Assembly: GCA_022592435.1 (NCBI GenBank)
Contig: JABYQS010000103.1
Location: 62,001 to 126,000, forward strand
Direction: 5' to 3'
DNA from: Cerioporus squamosus
Taxonomy: Eukaryota > Basidiomycota > Agaricomycetes > Polyporales > Polyporaceae
DNA: 64,000 nt
Shown: positions 12,638-25,000 of the stretch, one piece after another
Position numbering within the stretch: position 1 is the first letter of the stretch
Layout of the letters: each line of letters begins with the position of its first letter
Notes under the pieces: model-generated
What the model saw: only the letters and a program-made list of their open reading frames with translations
Told to the model about the DNA's origin: nothing
Database searches by the model: none
Program-made: the position numbers and the translations under genes

Positions 12638-14165
12638 CATCGTGCATGTCCGGCGATGCGCATGGACTGCGGACATGCATAGATGTGCTTCTTGTCTAAC
12701 TGTAGGTACAGTAATCTGTGACTTGGTATACGAGTACTAGTTATTTGTTGGATCGATACTTCAAGGGCGTGCTACCGCCGAACGAACCAGAACTTGGACC
12801 CATGCGACCACCACTTCTACGACATGCTGCAAGCAAGCTTGAGCCTCAAGCCGACCACTACTTACGGTGTGTTTCTTCATCTTGGACTTTTCCAGAGCGG
12901 CTTCTGATGCCTTCCTAGTAGGTGCGCATGTAGTAGAGGCTGTCAAAGGAATCTGTGAAGATCCTCCTGAGTGTTCTACGTCATTTGGTGGAGAACCTTA
13001 TGCACGGATGCGTGGCTAGGCAAATGACTGGCTGCGTTGCTCAAATTCAACGGCTTCTATCTGAATGATACGGACCCTCCGTTGAGCAGGTGCGTCGGTA
13101 CTCAAACTCACCCGCATGCGCGAGCTTGTTCGGCCGTGGTTCTTCATACAAGTTCATGAACGTGAACTTCTTCCGCAGATCATCTCCAGTGTCGAAGCTT
13201 TGCAACCTGTCATTACTGGAGAAGGAGAGTGTCGCAGGCAAGTCCCATTGTTGGTCCTCCAGATGTGCTCTCATATGCACCTCAGGCTGCCATAAGTAGC
13301 TCTGAATCGTTTGTCCGACTAGGTTGTACTAGTACGTGGATGTTCCTGGAGGTTGTCATGTCGCCGGGTATAATTCCGAATATCAAGAGTCAAGAGCAAG
13401 TTGTTCGAGCCAGCAACTCCAACGAGTCAACAATCTTCTCAATGCGCCGTGCAATGTCCGTCGGAAGGCCGTCAACTGAAGTCACAGTGGGGGGCCTGCA
13501 GCACGGAGTTACCGGCCCGATGGGAGATGCTTCCTACGGCCCTGTGTTTCCCCGCGCCCCCTGCCGAGTGCCACAATCTCCGAACATCGACAATTATGAC
13601 AGGGCAACGCGCATATTTCGTGAGGCTTGCAAGACATTCATATGCAGAGCAGACCGTGTGGGGAAGAGCCATGCTAGGCAAGGTGAGTAAACCTTTCCAC
13701 GACGGCCACTCATCCAGCGAATGAAGAGTACAGAAGGCGAGAAGCACCGGTCGCACATCCAGCGATGCCGCCAAGAGACATGATCGATGCGTTACATGCC
13801 CGGTCCGGCGCTGCAGCTGACTCTCGCCGAGTCGGCGGCAGTCATTGGGAAAGAGGCACCTGCAGGTATGTTTCAGTCTCACACCGCGCCCGACCAATGA
13901 TTGACGTCAATATCACTCTCCGCGGACATGCTGCCCCGGCCCAGGCTCCCCAGCGAAATTCTGCAAGTCATGAGTCAGAAGTCTCCGTGCCCGCTGATTG
14001 GGTTATGCAGAGGGAAAGTCAACGGCCTCACATATATACTGGGGGCCCCAACGTCGGCCGAACTTCAACTTCGAAGACCACCAACTGTCCGCTGGCAAAC
14101 AGGACTGGCCCTTCCCCCCGCTTCGCTCAGTCTGACTCTGCTGCTCTCGCTGCTTTCCGACCACG
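12638..14165. other. Intergenic, possible coding remnants on the minus strand
   Basis: No intact gene. On the minus strand a short frame near 13440-13480 reads LPTDIARRIEKIVDSLELLA, which has an F-box-like look. A further frame at 13280-13047 ends in a GTGAGT donor-like site. I cannot connect them into a gene. A TATATA-like motif at about 14030 precedes the MFS transporter gene. Confidence 0.35.
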
Positions 14166-16404
14166 ATGGATACTCCGAGGTCCGAGAAGACGCACGTCGA
14201 GACGGAGATCACGCAGGTGGACAAGGCACTCAAGGACGCGGGGGCGCTGTCCGCCGCCACGTCCGTTGCCCCTTCTCTGCGCGACATCGACGTGTACGAG
14301 AAGGGCGGTGCTGCGCTCCTCGAGACGGAAGTTGACGTCCCTCCGGACGGCGGCCGCGGGTGGCTCGTCATCCTGGGCTGCGTTATCTATTCCGCGGCGA
14401 CGGTCGGATGGGGGTATGTTACCGCGCTCGTGTTCTCGATGACTAGCCATTGAACATGAACATTTGTACACATTGAACGCGACTTGGCAATGCCCGCCGT
14501 GATGTGTCTCATTTGCGGAGGAAGGCTTGTGAGCAGCGGACATCTTCTGCCCGGTCCTTCTGTACTCTCGCGCGTGGTGTACTCACATTGTACCAGGTGT
14601 GGGGCGTCACAGAACAGTACTTCAAGGAACATGTCTTTCCAGACGCCTCCGACTCGGTGTTGAGCACGCTTGGAAGCATGTCCGGCATTGTAAGTGTCGT
14701 CTTCCTTCCCGCAGTCTATGCCTGACGCCGCATTCTTAGTTTATGACGTTGTTGAGCGTCATTCCTGGCAAGCTCGCAGATCGATAGTGAGTGCGCCTGT
14801 CCTGTCTTCAGACTCAGTACTGGCGCTGACCCTTCGCGTAGTGGATACAAGGTAAGCCCACATGCTGCGACGTCTCTTCATGCCGTGCGTGACGCCTTCG
14901 CAGCCGTTCCTCGCCGCCGGCGGAATCCTTTGGACGATTAGCATGCTTGCGTGCACATTCTCGACACAATTGTGGCACTTTTTCGTGGTCATGGTACGCT
15001 CAGCCTCATGCATCACAAGTCAAAGTAGCCTCACATCCGACGGTAACCCAGGGCCCAGTGCAAGGCATCGCGAATGCTCTCGTCTTTCCGTTGATCGTAT
15101 GTGTCATGATACCTACACGTCACACACGCATGCTGAAGCAACCTTGCGTAGGTCGCCCTGCCGGCTCAGTGGTTCCTGAAGTATCGCGGCCTAGCGACGG
15201 GCATCGTGGTCGCGGGTAGCTCTATCGGTCAGTCGTGCCACGCCGCTCTGCTCAAAATCGGGAACGTGTTCTGACATAACTTGTGTAGGGGGCGCTGTGT
15301 CGTCTTTGATCTTCCGCGCGATGCTCTCCTCGTTGGGGCTCCGGAAATCGTTCGCGATCTATACGGCAATGGATGGCGTGCTCCTGCTCGCCGCATATTT
15401 CATGATCTCCGAGCGGCGGAAACCGACGCAGAGGAAGAATATCATCTGGATCGACCGCACTTTCTTCAGTGACCCCGTGTTCTGGAGTTACGGCCTTTGC
15501 TTCTTCTTCACTGTTTTGTGGGTATCCTTTACCTTCTGCCTCGTTCCTGAGCGTCGCTTATGGTTACGTCAACCCAATTGCAACGTACCTTGTGCAGCGG
15601 CTACTTGTCCCCAATCTTTTTCCTGCCGACGTTCGCGAAGCAGCAGCTGCCTCACCTCTCACCGCTGGTGAGTATCTCCGATGTGTCAACCTGACATGCC
15701 ACTAACGTGCAATGACCCTGACCCTTGTAGCTTGCCGCGCTTCCGGTGACGATGCTGAACTTTTCCGCCGCAATTGGCCGCACGCTCGTCGGGTTCCTCG
15801 CAGACCGCATCGGGCCCGTCAACGCGCTCTGGAGCGTGATCATGCTCTCCGGCCTCACACAGATGCTCATCTGGTCGTTCGTCTCCACTTACGCAGGCAT
15901 TGTACGCACTCGCGTTTCTTCTCCGTCGTATGGCAGGTGGCCTCCTCACACGACGTCCGTTTTCTCTTCTTCTGCATGGACTAACTGCAGATGGCATTCG
16001 CGATCCTGTATGGGTTCGTGTGCGGGTGCTTCCTGTCGCTTTCTCCGGCGGTGTCCGCGCAGCTGTACGGCTCGGGCAGGCTCGCGGGCTTGTCGGGGTT
16101 GATGCTGCTGTTCAACTTGCCAGGTATGTCCGAACAGCGCCCTGAAGGGATGCATCCAGCTGATATAGTTTTCGCACAGGTAACTCGGCGGGTGCTCCGA
16201 TTGGAGGGGCAATCCTGAGTGCGACTGGCGGCAACTGGCTCGCGGTCTCTCTGTACTCGGGAAGCCTGCAAATTATTGGCGCTACGGTGCTGCTCTATGG
16301 TGAGCTCTACTATGCTTTCCAATGGCAGGGGCGGTGTACTCACTAAGGAGCCTCCATTTCCAGCACGGTTCAAACGAGAACCAAAAGTACTCTCGTGCTA
16401 CTAA
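14166..16404 (+). CDS. Monocarboxylate-type MFS transporter (MCT-like), 13 exons
   Basis: Plasma-membrane transporter of the major facilitator superfamily, related to fungal monocarboxylate porters (TC 2.A.1.13); the substrate is not predictable. Exons: 14166-~14417, 14597-14689, 14740-14786, 14842-14851, 14904-14993, 15052-15096, 15152-15227, 15289-15517, 15598-15667, 15731-15901, 15991-16123, 16180-16299, 16364-16404, about 458 residues. The soluble N-terminus ends in the family motif PPDGGRGWLVILG leading into helix 1. The helix 2-3 loop is GKLADRYGYKPF, and the helix 8-9 loop is GRTLVGFLADRIGP. Exon 4 is only 10 nt and supplies the YGYK of the A-motif loop. The exon 1 donor is uncertain: the frame needs GTTACC at 14418, while GTATGT at 14414 would break it. 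The gene ends shortly after helix 12 with ARFKREPK. Confidence 0.88.
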
Positions 16405-17280
16405 CCTGCTTAATCACTTCTAGACACCGGATACTGGACCCTCGACCTCACGATTCGACGCTGCTCACGACACTTGCATGCTCTCCGTCCACGACATACA
16501 CGGACTCACGCATTAGATGGTATCAATAGATCTTCCTCCATGTATACTTAGAGTTCATTCCTATGGAGAGCCCTAGAGCTCTACATCCCTTTCGGCCCTC
16601 GTGGACACTGTGTTTGGGCCTAGCAGAGCGACATTCCAAGCTTGCCGGTACCGGTGCAAAAGGTATTAGATACCCCTGTCCAGACATACGTGTCTACCGC
16701 GACACCTCGGCCAGACTCGGCTGTCCAGGATCTCATGTACTGCACTACTCAGTAAGTGCGCCTCAAGCTCGGGCACCCAACCTTGACCATGCACACTTTG
16801 TGGCTGACTACTACCCCGATACGGGTCACAGTCAGACGCAGTAGTATGTCCGGTCGGCAGTGACATAAGTAGTCTATCAAATCCAAGTGCATTCACATTC
16901 AGGAGGCGGACTGGAGTGCGCATTGTGCGTATCTTCCAGTCAACTTCCAGTGTTCTGCATGATCTTCCGGCCTCTAGAACTTACTGCACCCTTCATACAT
17001 TTTGGACGGCATCCATGGTTTGCCCTGGTTTGCCCGCCGGCTGGGCAAGGCTGGCGCTCGTTCCCCGGGGCTATAAGTTTTGCCTGTGGGAGGATTGCGT
17101 CACTCTCTCTCTTCTTCTACCGTCTAGGTATCTGACAAAGCACACATTCGGGCGCCGTAGAACATAGCAGAAGACTATAAAGCAGACATGGAACAACATA
17201 CCAGGTGCCCAGTCCGCCCCACCACTCCCCATACTCACCTAACACCCAGAAAAGCGACTGTCTAGACTCTACAACAAATC
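16405..17280. other. Intergenic; promoter of the downstream MDR gene
   Basis: No coding region is supported. The last 110 bases contain the TATA box of the MDR oxidoreductase gene and a pyrimidine-rich stretch. Confidence 0.5.
17176..17181 (+). promoter_or_regulatory. TATA box of the MDR oxidoreductase gene
   Basis: TATAAA lies 105 bases before the ATG at 17281, a normal distance for fungal promoters with a short 5' leader. Confidence 0.5.
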
Positions 17281-18569
17281 ATGTCTTTGCCGCAGAAGAC
17301 TCGTGAATACCGCCTGCCCAAGGTTTGCTCTTGACATGAGTACGGCGAGGAACCAGAGACTGAACGTCATGAATCCACCAGGTCGACGGGTTCCATAACC
17401 TCACCTTGCAGGAGGCTCCTATCCCGAAACTCAAGCACACCGAAGTCCTCGTCAAAGTCCATGCCGTATCCCTCCAGTACCGCGACCTCATCGTTGCCAA
17501 GGGGCAGTACCCTCTCGGTCAGAAGGAGAACCCCGTGCCGGGCTCGGACATGGCTGGCGAGATCATCGCGGTCGGCGAGGAGGTGAAGGGCTGGAAGGTC
17601 GGAGAGCGCGTTTGCTCGAACTTCGCGACCGACCATATCTTCGGCGACGTCACGGAGGAGATCAAGCTGACGGGCCTTGGCGCGCCCATCGACGGTGTCC
17701 TCACCGAGTATAAGGTCCTTCCTGCACACGTGAGTACTTCGAATTCGCGTATCTGCGTTCATAGCGTTGCTACCGGAACGTTCTGACACGACCGTCTCTC
17801 AGGCCTTGGTCCGCATCCCTGAGCATCTCAGCTATGAGGAGGCTTCCACACTCCCCTGTGCGGCTCTCACTGCCTATAACGCTCTTCTGGGCAGTGCACC
17901 CCTCAAGGGCGGCGACGTCGTCCTAGTACAGGGTACCGGCGGCGTCTCGATCTTCGGTCTCCAGCTGGCCGTCGCCTCTGGCGCGACCGTCATCGCGACG
18001 TCATCCTCGAACAAGAAGCTCGAGATTGCGAAGAAGCTCGGGGCTACGCACGTCATCAACTACAAGGAGACGCCGGACTGGGACAAGGAGGTGCTGAAGC
18101 TCACGGGCGGACGCGGCGTCGACCACGTCGTTGAGGTTGGCGGTCCGGGCACGATCCTCAAGTCCGTGAACGCGACGCGGTACGGCGGCCACATCCACGT
18201 AATCGGGTTTGTCGCTGGGGTGAGTATCGCTTTTCCAATGTTGGACGTGCTTGCATGATGTTGACATATGCTCTCTCACAGCAAGCGGACGTGAGTCAGC
18301 TTCCAGGCATGATATTGTCCAAGGCTGTCCACGTGCACGGTATCCTGATCGGCTCGCGTGCACAGTAAGTACCTTCATGTCCACCGCGCTAGGGCACAGA
18401 TGCTTACTCGGTCTGTAGATTCGAGGATATGAACCGCCTGATCTCCGCGGTGAAGCTCAAGCCCGTCGTAGACAAGGTGTTTGACTTCGAGCACCTCCGC
18501 GAGGCGTACGAGTACCAGGATAGCCAGCAGCACGTCGGCAAGGTCGTCGTCAAGGTGTCGAAAGATTGA
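17281..18569 (+). CDS. Zinc-independent MDR oxidoreductase (quinone oxidoreductase/alcohol dehydrogenase-like)
   Basis: NAD(P)H-dependent reductase of the medium-chain dehydrogenase/reductase superfamily; the substrate is unknown. Exons 17281-17322, 17382-17729, 17803-18219, 18282-18364 and 18419-18569 give 346 residues, the usual length. The N-terminal GroES-like fold carries YRDLIVAKGQYP and NPVPGSDMAGEI. The Rossmann domain starts at LVQGTGGVSIFGLQLA, with the GTGGVS dinucleotide loop near residue 175, and continues through GATHVINYKETPDW and GVDHVVEVGGPGT. The Cys/His ligands of catalytic and structural zinc are absent, as in the QOR-like branch. It is intact, unlike its paralogue at 7088-8472, and the two keep similar ends (FEHLREAYEYQ, then a K-V-S-K tail). 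No signal peptide, so cytosolic. Confidence 0.92.
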
Positions 18570-20106
18570 GTAATATTGTGCCGGGGAGTTAGTAGTTACT
18601 CACCAGTACCACGGGGAAAGTAATGTACGAGCACTGTATGAGTAGTAGTATCAGGACTTTGTGTATTTTGATTGTCTACAACAATGGTTTTCGTCGTCAA
18701 AGTAGACTCACGAACTGCATTTTGTCCCACATCCTTGCCACCAGTGGGATTCGAACGGACGAACGCGGCCTTTCCCGTGCTGATTTGACCGCAGTCCCTT
18801 CCGGGCGTCTAGGTTGCCTTCTTGGGTTTATGCGACGATGACGACATCTCGACCAAATCTCGACGCGTCTCCTTCTACTGAGGTAGTACTCACTCTCTTT
18901 ACTTCTATCATGACCGGTGCTTGAAGCGACCTCAACATGGACGATATCATGTTGTCCTCAACTCTGTCAGATCCCACTGGAAACGTCCTGACTATATGCC
19001 ACAAGGTTCCCAGGCACACTCTGTGTGAAGGATTTGCAGTCTGGAGGTCGTACAGGTCATTGAACGGTACGCGGTTTTACGATACTGACACCTGACTGAT
19101 ACTTGGATGTTTCCTCGTACGTGTTCTAGCGATGATGAGATAGGAACGGTACGTGCAAATAGACGGACGCGACATGACGAGAAGATATCGCAGGCGCGTG
19201 CAACATTGTTCGGCGTATAAGCGTTACCGGTAAGTGTGGCACTGGCTCTTGGGCTTCTGTTTGTAGTGATTACTGATGAGTTTGCTGTTATGTGATTACT
19301 TCGGCTTGCCAGCACCTCACATGCAATGGGTTCATCCAGCGCCAGGCCTAGCCTTACGAACTTGACAGTTGCACCGGTCACCTAGTTCATCGATACTCCT
19401 TGACCCGCGCTTGGTCGGACATCTTCGCAAGTGTTGGCCAGCTGGCGTATCGAAGATGGATATCACTGTCGCTATGCTCGCAGTGCTTGCTGCAGTGCCA
19501 ACGCTATCCCGGGACCTGCCACTGTGTTCCATTTTGTCGGGCATGCCTCCGCGACGGTGAGTTCCATGTACGACACTTGCCTCGCAACGAACCATTAACC
19601 AGGCTTCCTGTTCCAGAGGCCACCCAACGCTAACCGACTGGATTGCTCTATGCGGAACTGTAAGCCGGCAATTGGGCAATGGGCAGTCTATAATCACCAC
19701 CATGCTGCGGCTTCACAGCACCTTGGTTTTGGCGTATAAATAGGTCAGAAAGACACCGCTCTCGGGTTCCCATGCTTGTCACAAATGGACGAGCCCCTGG
19801 AAAGATCAACGCGCGGAACACACGTTCAGACGCCGGTCGTTGTTGGTCATAAGTACCGCCCACGGTCAACTCACGGTCCATTTTCGCCGCGCCCTCCTGC
19901 TCACCATCCCTCGGCGGTCCTAGCTGGGCCTCCCTCTCTGGCTGATTTCGATTATTCTAGACCCGCCCAATCGGCGCACCACGGCAAGACCGCAGCCTAA
20001 TCTCCTGAGAAGTTCGTCTCGAAGCAGGCATTCTTGAGCGTCCGATCCATCCCGGACTTATAAGTGACGCCTTGTGTTGCGAAGCACGTCTGTCGACCCC
20101 CTCAGC
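18570..20106. other. Intergenic, no gene seen
   Basis: About 1.5 kb with only short frames. A TATAAATA element lies at 19735-19742 (+), about 365 bases before the GH16 start. A TATAAG at 20060-20065, about 45 bases before that ATG, is a nearer core-promoter candidate. A tRNA-like T-loop string at about 18747 does not fold into a tRNA. Confidence 0.45.
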
Positions 20107-21730
20107 ATGCATACCCTCTCAAGCGTCGTTTATACCCTCCTAGTGGCCTCCGCGCCAGCCTTCGCACAGTACAACCTCGTCAAGGATTATTCAGGTTCAA
20201 GTTTCTTCACTGGATGGGACTATGCGGATGGATTCGACAACACCACGAACGGTATGACGTGTATGTCCTCGCGCGCGCAACATGACTCACGACGATGTTT
20301 CGTTCACCAGGTGCTGTGAACTGGTTGAACCAGAGTGCGGCCGATGCGGCCAACCTCACGTCCATCAACAGCGAGGGGCGCGCGATCATCAAGGTTGACG
20401 ACTTCACCAACCTGCCAAACGTCACCGTCGTCACCGACCAGCTCAAGCGCAACTCTGTGAGCCACAGCATCTTCCCGGCTCTTCCGGAGAGACACTAAGA
20501 GCCACTCCTTGGTTGTTGATCATGATGCAACCAGGTCTCCCTCAGCACGCACGACTTCTTCGCGGTCGGCAGCGTGTTCATCTTCGACGCGGTACACATT
20601 CCCTTCGGGTGCTCCGTGTGGCCCGCGTTCTGGACGCGCGCTCCGAACTGGCCGAACGGAGGCGAGATTGACATCCTCGAGCAAGTGAACCTCGTCACGA
20701 ACAACCAGATGGCGCTTCACACGCTTTCCGGGTGCACTCAGCCGGACGGCGTCAAGCAGCTCGGCACTACCAAGGGCGCGGACTGCTCGGCGGGCGAGAA
20801 CTCGCGCAACGGGTGCGCGGTGACGGAAACGCAGGACAACAGCTTTGGGGATGGCTTCAACAACGCGGGTGGAGGCGTGTGGGCGACGCAGTTCGATTCT
20901 ACGGGCATCTTGTGAGTGTGTGGTGCATGCGTGTGACGGAGGGGACGCTGACCTGTGTATGCGCAGCATCTGGTTTTGGACCGTGAGTACCCTGTTGAGC
21001 ATGGAGTCCCAGCCCGAGAAAAGGCTAAACTGACTTCCTGGCTGCTCCAGAGGTCCAGCGTTCCCTCGGATGTCTCGAATTCAACGACCTCGGTTGACCC
21101 TACGAAGTGGGGCACCCCCTCCGCGGCATGGCCCGCGTCGTCCTGCAACATCACGAACTTCTTCCAGCCGCAGCAGATCGTGCTCGACATCACGCTTTGC
21201 GGCGACTTGTGCGTGTCCCGTCATTCCGAGCTGCGCAACCCAAAGTACCGGAGCTGACCCTGCAACTGTCCAGTGCCGGCCAGCCGAACATCTACGGGGC
21301 TACCTGCAGCAAGCCCGGGGAGACCGTCGGGCCCAACACCTGCGTGCGTCCTCGTCTCGTCTCGCGTCGTGCTCGGCCCCTGCCTGTTACTGTTACTAAC
21401 ACCCACCTCATCTCATCTTCCTTTGCGCAGTACGCCGATAACGTGAACGGCACCGGGGCCAACTACGCCGACGCGTTCTTCGAAGTGAACTACGTCAAGG
21501 TCTTCTCGCTCAACAGCACCGTGCTCTCTCCGACGGTCTCAGGCGGCAGCACTGTCTTTTCAACCGCGACGGGCACCACGTCGGCGGGCGGCAGCCCCGC
21601 GACAGGCTCGAGCGGCAGTAGTGGCAGTGGCAGTGGGGGAGGAAACGGCGTGGCGCAGGGCCCGGCAGTTGCGGGGTTGACGGTGTTGGGCGCGACGGTT
21701 GTGGCTGCGTTCGCGTGGGCGTTGATGTGA
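20107..21730 (+). CDS. GH16 glycoside hydrolase/transglycosylase, GPI-anchored
   Basis: Secreted cell-wall enzyme acting on beta-1,3(4)-glucan or related polymers. Exons 20107-20251, 20311-20456, 20535-20911, 20967-20982, 21051-21208, 21274-21343 and 21431-21730 give 403 residues. A signal peptide is visible (SVVYTLLVASAPAFA), and the mature start YNLVKDYSG is typical of the basidiomycete family. The GH16 catalytic motif is NGGEIDILEQ: the first Glu is the nucleophile and the last the acid/base. Cysteines and N-glycosylation sites are spread through the domain. The C-terminus is a Ser/Gly/Thr linker followed by a hydrophobic tail (VAGLTVLGATVVAAFAWALM) fitting a GPI-anchor signal. Exon 4 is only 16 nt (IWFWT). 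I chose the ATG at 20107 because it starts exactly at the signal peptide; a longer frame upstream lacks support. Confidence 0.92.
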
Positions 21731-22072
21731 TGGTACAGAAGTTGTGTGCTGGGAGGTCGAGGTGCAGTACGCTGATATTGGGGGAGAGTGCCGGGACCCT
21801 CTCTGGGGATACTTCTTGGAGGGCATGGATTCTCCGCGAAGAGGACTTCACATTGTTGTTAGCATAGATTTACAGACGTGTAATGAAGGACTGACGAGTG
21901 TTCGATACCCCTACGACTGTGGCTAACCACTCTATCCACATTGACAGTCAAGATGCGCACTCTTTGCCGGCCCCGGCGCAATCCCCTAAGTGGCCGCGTA
22001 CAAGATACGTGTACAGGTCGAGCTATGCAGTCTATACGGAATGTGAGGCGGTCTATCAAACGTACGAGGACT
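21731..22072. other. Intergenic between convergent genes
   Basis: 342 bases separate the GH16 3' end from the 3' end of the HET-A gene. Nothing is recognisable beyond probable untranslated tails. Confidence 0.5.
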
Positions 22073-25000
22073 TCACATAGCTAGTCTAAGTTTATCGTAG
22101 CAATGCTCTGGAGGCACGTTTGTCCCCGTCCACACATAGAACTCGCCGCTATGTTCCCGTAGAGCGTCCTGGCGGAACCTCTCTAGAACGAGCTGGGGGA
22201 GGGCACGACAGGCGTACTGAGAAGCCGTCTCTTCCAACTGCACAAGCGTGTCACTGGGATGGTGTCGAGGGGACCAGGATGTATCGTCCTGTGGGGAAGC
22301 CTCTCCAGCCTGTGACTTGCAGATGTCCGCCGGAGTGTGTGGTCCCCCGACGGAGAACGTCCGCTCTGGCCAGGTCAAGATGTTGCGAACCTCACACCGA
22401 CTGAGGTAAAAGAAGGTACGGACGTGAAACTGCTTGGCACGATGTTCCTCGAGCACCATGACGCGGATATTGTCGATGGCGAAGGGTGCTAAGCCCGGGT
22501 AGTACTCACTAGTCCACCCCAGTAGAGCACCGAAGACAGCTCGTCGTGCGGGCTTGAGAGAGTCCGTGCCCATTGTGGTACCTAGAGCCCATCGTGATCC
22601 ATCCAGTGCCTCAATCGTACGCTCCGAAACCACGCCAACATCCTCGGGCTCACTAGCGAGGTACCGAAGGGGAATCGCACGCGCGCTGAACGTGAGGTAG
22701 CCGGCGTCGTCCATGCTGCCTTTGGGTATGGAGCCCAACCCCGCGTGATCCAGAGGGTATATCGCAGCGCCGACCAGGTCGGGCACCTTATAAGCAGTAC
22801 CGTTGACGTGTATGGACGCCGCTCCGTTGGTGGTGTTCCGAGGGAAAGACGGAAAGGTGGACAGGGTCTTCTCAGGCGGGACTCCACAGGCTGCCCCCAA
22901 CCAGCTTGCACGTCCGCCGCGCTTCAGGATCTCCTGTGCAAGAGCGATGGCGGCCCCGCGGCGGTCGTCCATCTGGAATGCAGCAGGATCCAGGGAGACG
23001 CCAAACACACCCATGATGCTGAGGATCATATCGACGGGGCGGAAGGATGTTCGCATGAGGGCGCTCTGCCATACCGCATGGGCACGGATCTCGGGGTCCC
23101 CTAGACTGGTGTCCATGGCCATGGCGAGTGCGACTACGACAGGTGCTAGTAGCTTGCGGTTCGACGACCCCGGGCTGGAAGCGGCCCCAGAGGGATTGGC
23201 GAACGGCTCTGCACCGAAGATACAGCACGCAAGAAGGCTGTTGGAGGTGTACTCCCGAGAGGCCGGCTGGACCGCCAAGAACCCTTCCGCGGATGCGTTG
23301 AGAATGAGAGTAAGTGGAGCGATTGCACACTCGCCCGGAACCACTTCGTGGATGTTACCGATGCCGGTGGCAGCCATATTGCCTCCCGCCGCCCAGCCTA
23401 GCTTCCAGGCGAAGAGGACAACAACTTCGGAAGGCGCAATCGCTTCCTGGAGGGTCCAACTTCTGTGTATCCAGGGAGTCTCCTCATCGAGGGGTACGAG
23501 ACGTTGAAGACCTCCCGGGACGACGATGCAGAGAGCGCAGGACTTGTAGACGCGGTACATGAGTTTGATCTGCCAGATCTTGTCTTCGTCGCTCGTCTGG
23601 ATGATAAACAGTGTGTCGACCCACAGGTAGGGTGACCCGCGTATGAGAGACGCGGTACAAGCTTGTTTGAGGATATGGACACTGATAGGATCAGCATCTG
23701 GCGCGCCGTCAACCCTGAACCGATGGCAAGTGAAGGTCGAGTCCACCGTAACACCGCGCCAGGGGTACGAAATCGTGGTGTATGAGAGAGTAGGGATGTC
23801 GGGGAACTGGATAATGCGAAGTCTGTCTCGCTCAACGAGCGCTTCGCAGTCGATGAGACGGAAACGACAGGTGGACGCGCCGTCGAAGATCTTCAGGGGG
23901 CCCCCACCTCCCAAAGAGCTGGCAGACACATCGCATATGGTCCGCTCGCCACTATTAGGTATCAGCGTCGCTCTTACGAAGAGTCCAGAGCGGAACGTAC
24001 GTTTCTGAAGGATTTGCAACTTTCTTGCATGTTCCAATGCGCAACGTGCATTCGGGCCAGGTCCGCACAATCTCCTCGTCGATCCCATGCAGGTAGGCGT
24101 AAGATCGTAGATGGAACAGCGCAGGATGATGCTCCTCTAGGACCATGAGGCGGATGGTATAGAGATCCGTGGATATGTTTGTCTCCTCATACTGGTGTCC
24201 AAAAAGGCCTATTCGCGCAACATAGGCAGCGCAGCGTGAACCGGCTTGAGGATCAGTATCACTTGACATCATGGACCAACGCGATCCGTCCATGGCCTTG
24301 ATGAATCGTGTGGTAGCGGAGACGTCTGCGAGGGTTTGAATCCGGGTGGCTCCAGCAGTGAGGACGAGGCGTCCTGCGTCGTCAATGGTGCATGTAGGGA
24401 AGGGTAGGGTGTTGCCGCTCAGCCTGAGCGGTCGGCCAAAGCACTGCGAGACCTCGACCTCCTTATCCTTCACCCGAACGTAGGCAGGTCCTGCAGGGCT
24501 GGCGATTGGAAACACCGGGAAGGTGGGGATGCTGTCGTTGAACTCCAGATGGAAGGCTGCACCTAACCAGTTCGGGCGTCCCCCGGCCTCGAGGATCTTG
24601 CGAGCAAGCGCCAAGGTCGCGCCGTGCCGGTCGTCCTCATGAAACGCGGCCGGGTCGAGAGTGACACCAAACAGCCCCATAATGCTCAACACCATATCGA
24701 CGGGTCGTGAGGAAGTGCGCATGAATACACTCTGCCATAGCGCATTTGTGTGCGCCTCCCTGGAACCGCGTGGAGCTGAGATTGCGGTGATCAACGCAGT
24801 AGCTTGAGGGGAAAATAACTTGTACTGGAGCCGCCAGAAGGGGACATCGTCGTTGTCCGGCCATGCTCCAAATATGGAGACTTTGTGCAGAGTTTGACGC
24901 GCTGCTGCGCGCGGAGAGAAGGGCGTGAATGAGAGGTATCCGACCACGCAGCGTTCCAGGACAAAGTAGAGCATCGCCAGGGCCGATCGACCGGGAATGA

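Noticed and set aside
13047..13690. Possible gene on either strand before the MFS transporter
   Set aside because: Only disconnected short frames, one F-box-like fragment, and no way to join them with plausible splice sites; kept as a possible remnant only.
18730..18790. Possible minus-strand tRNA (GTTCGAATCCCA string)
   Set aside because: The bases around the T-loop-like string do not pair into a T stem, and no acceptor, D or anticodon arms can be drawn.
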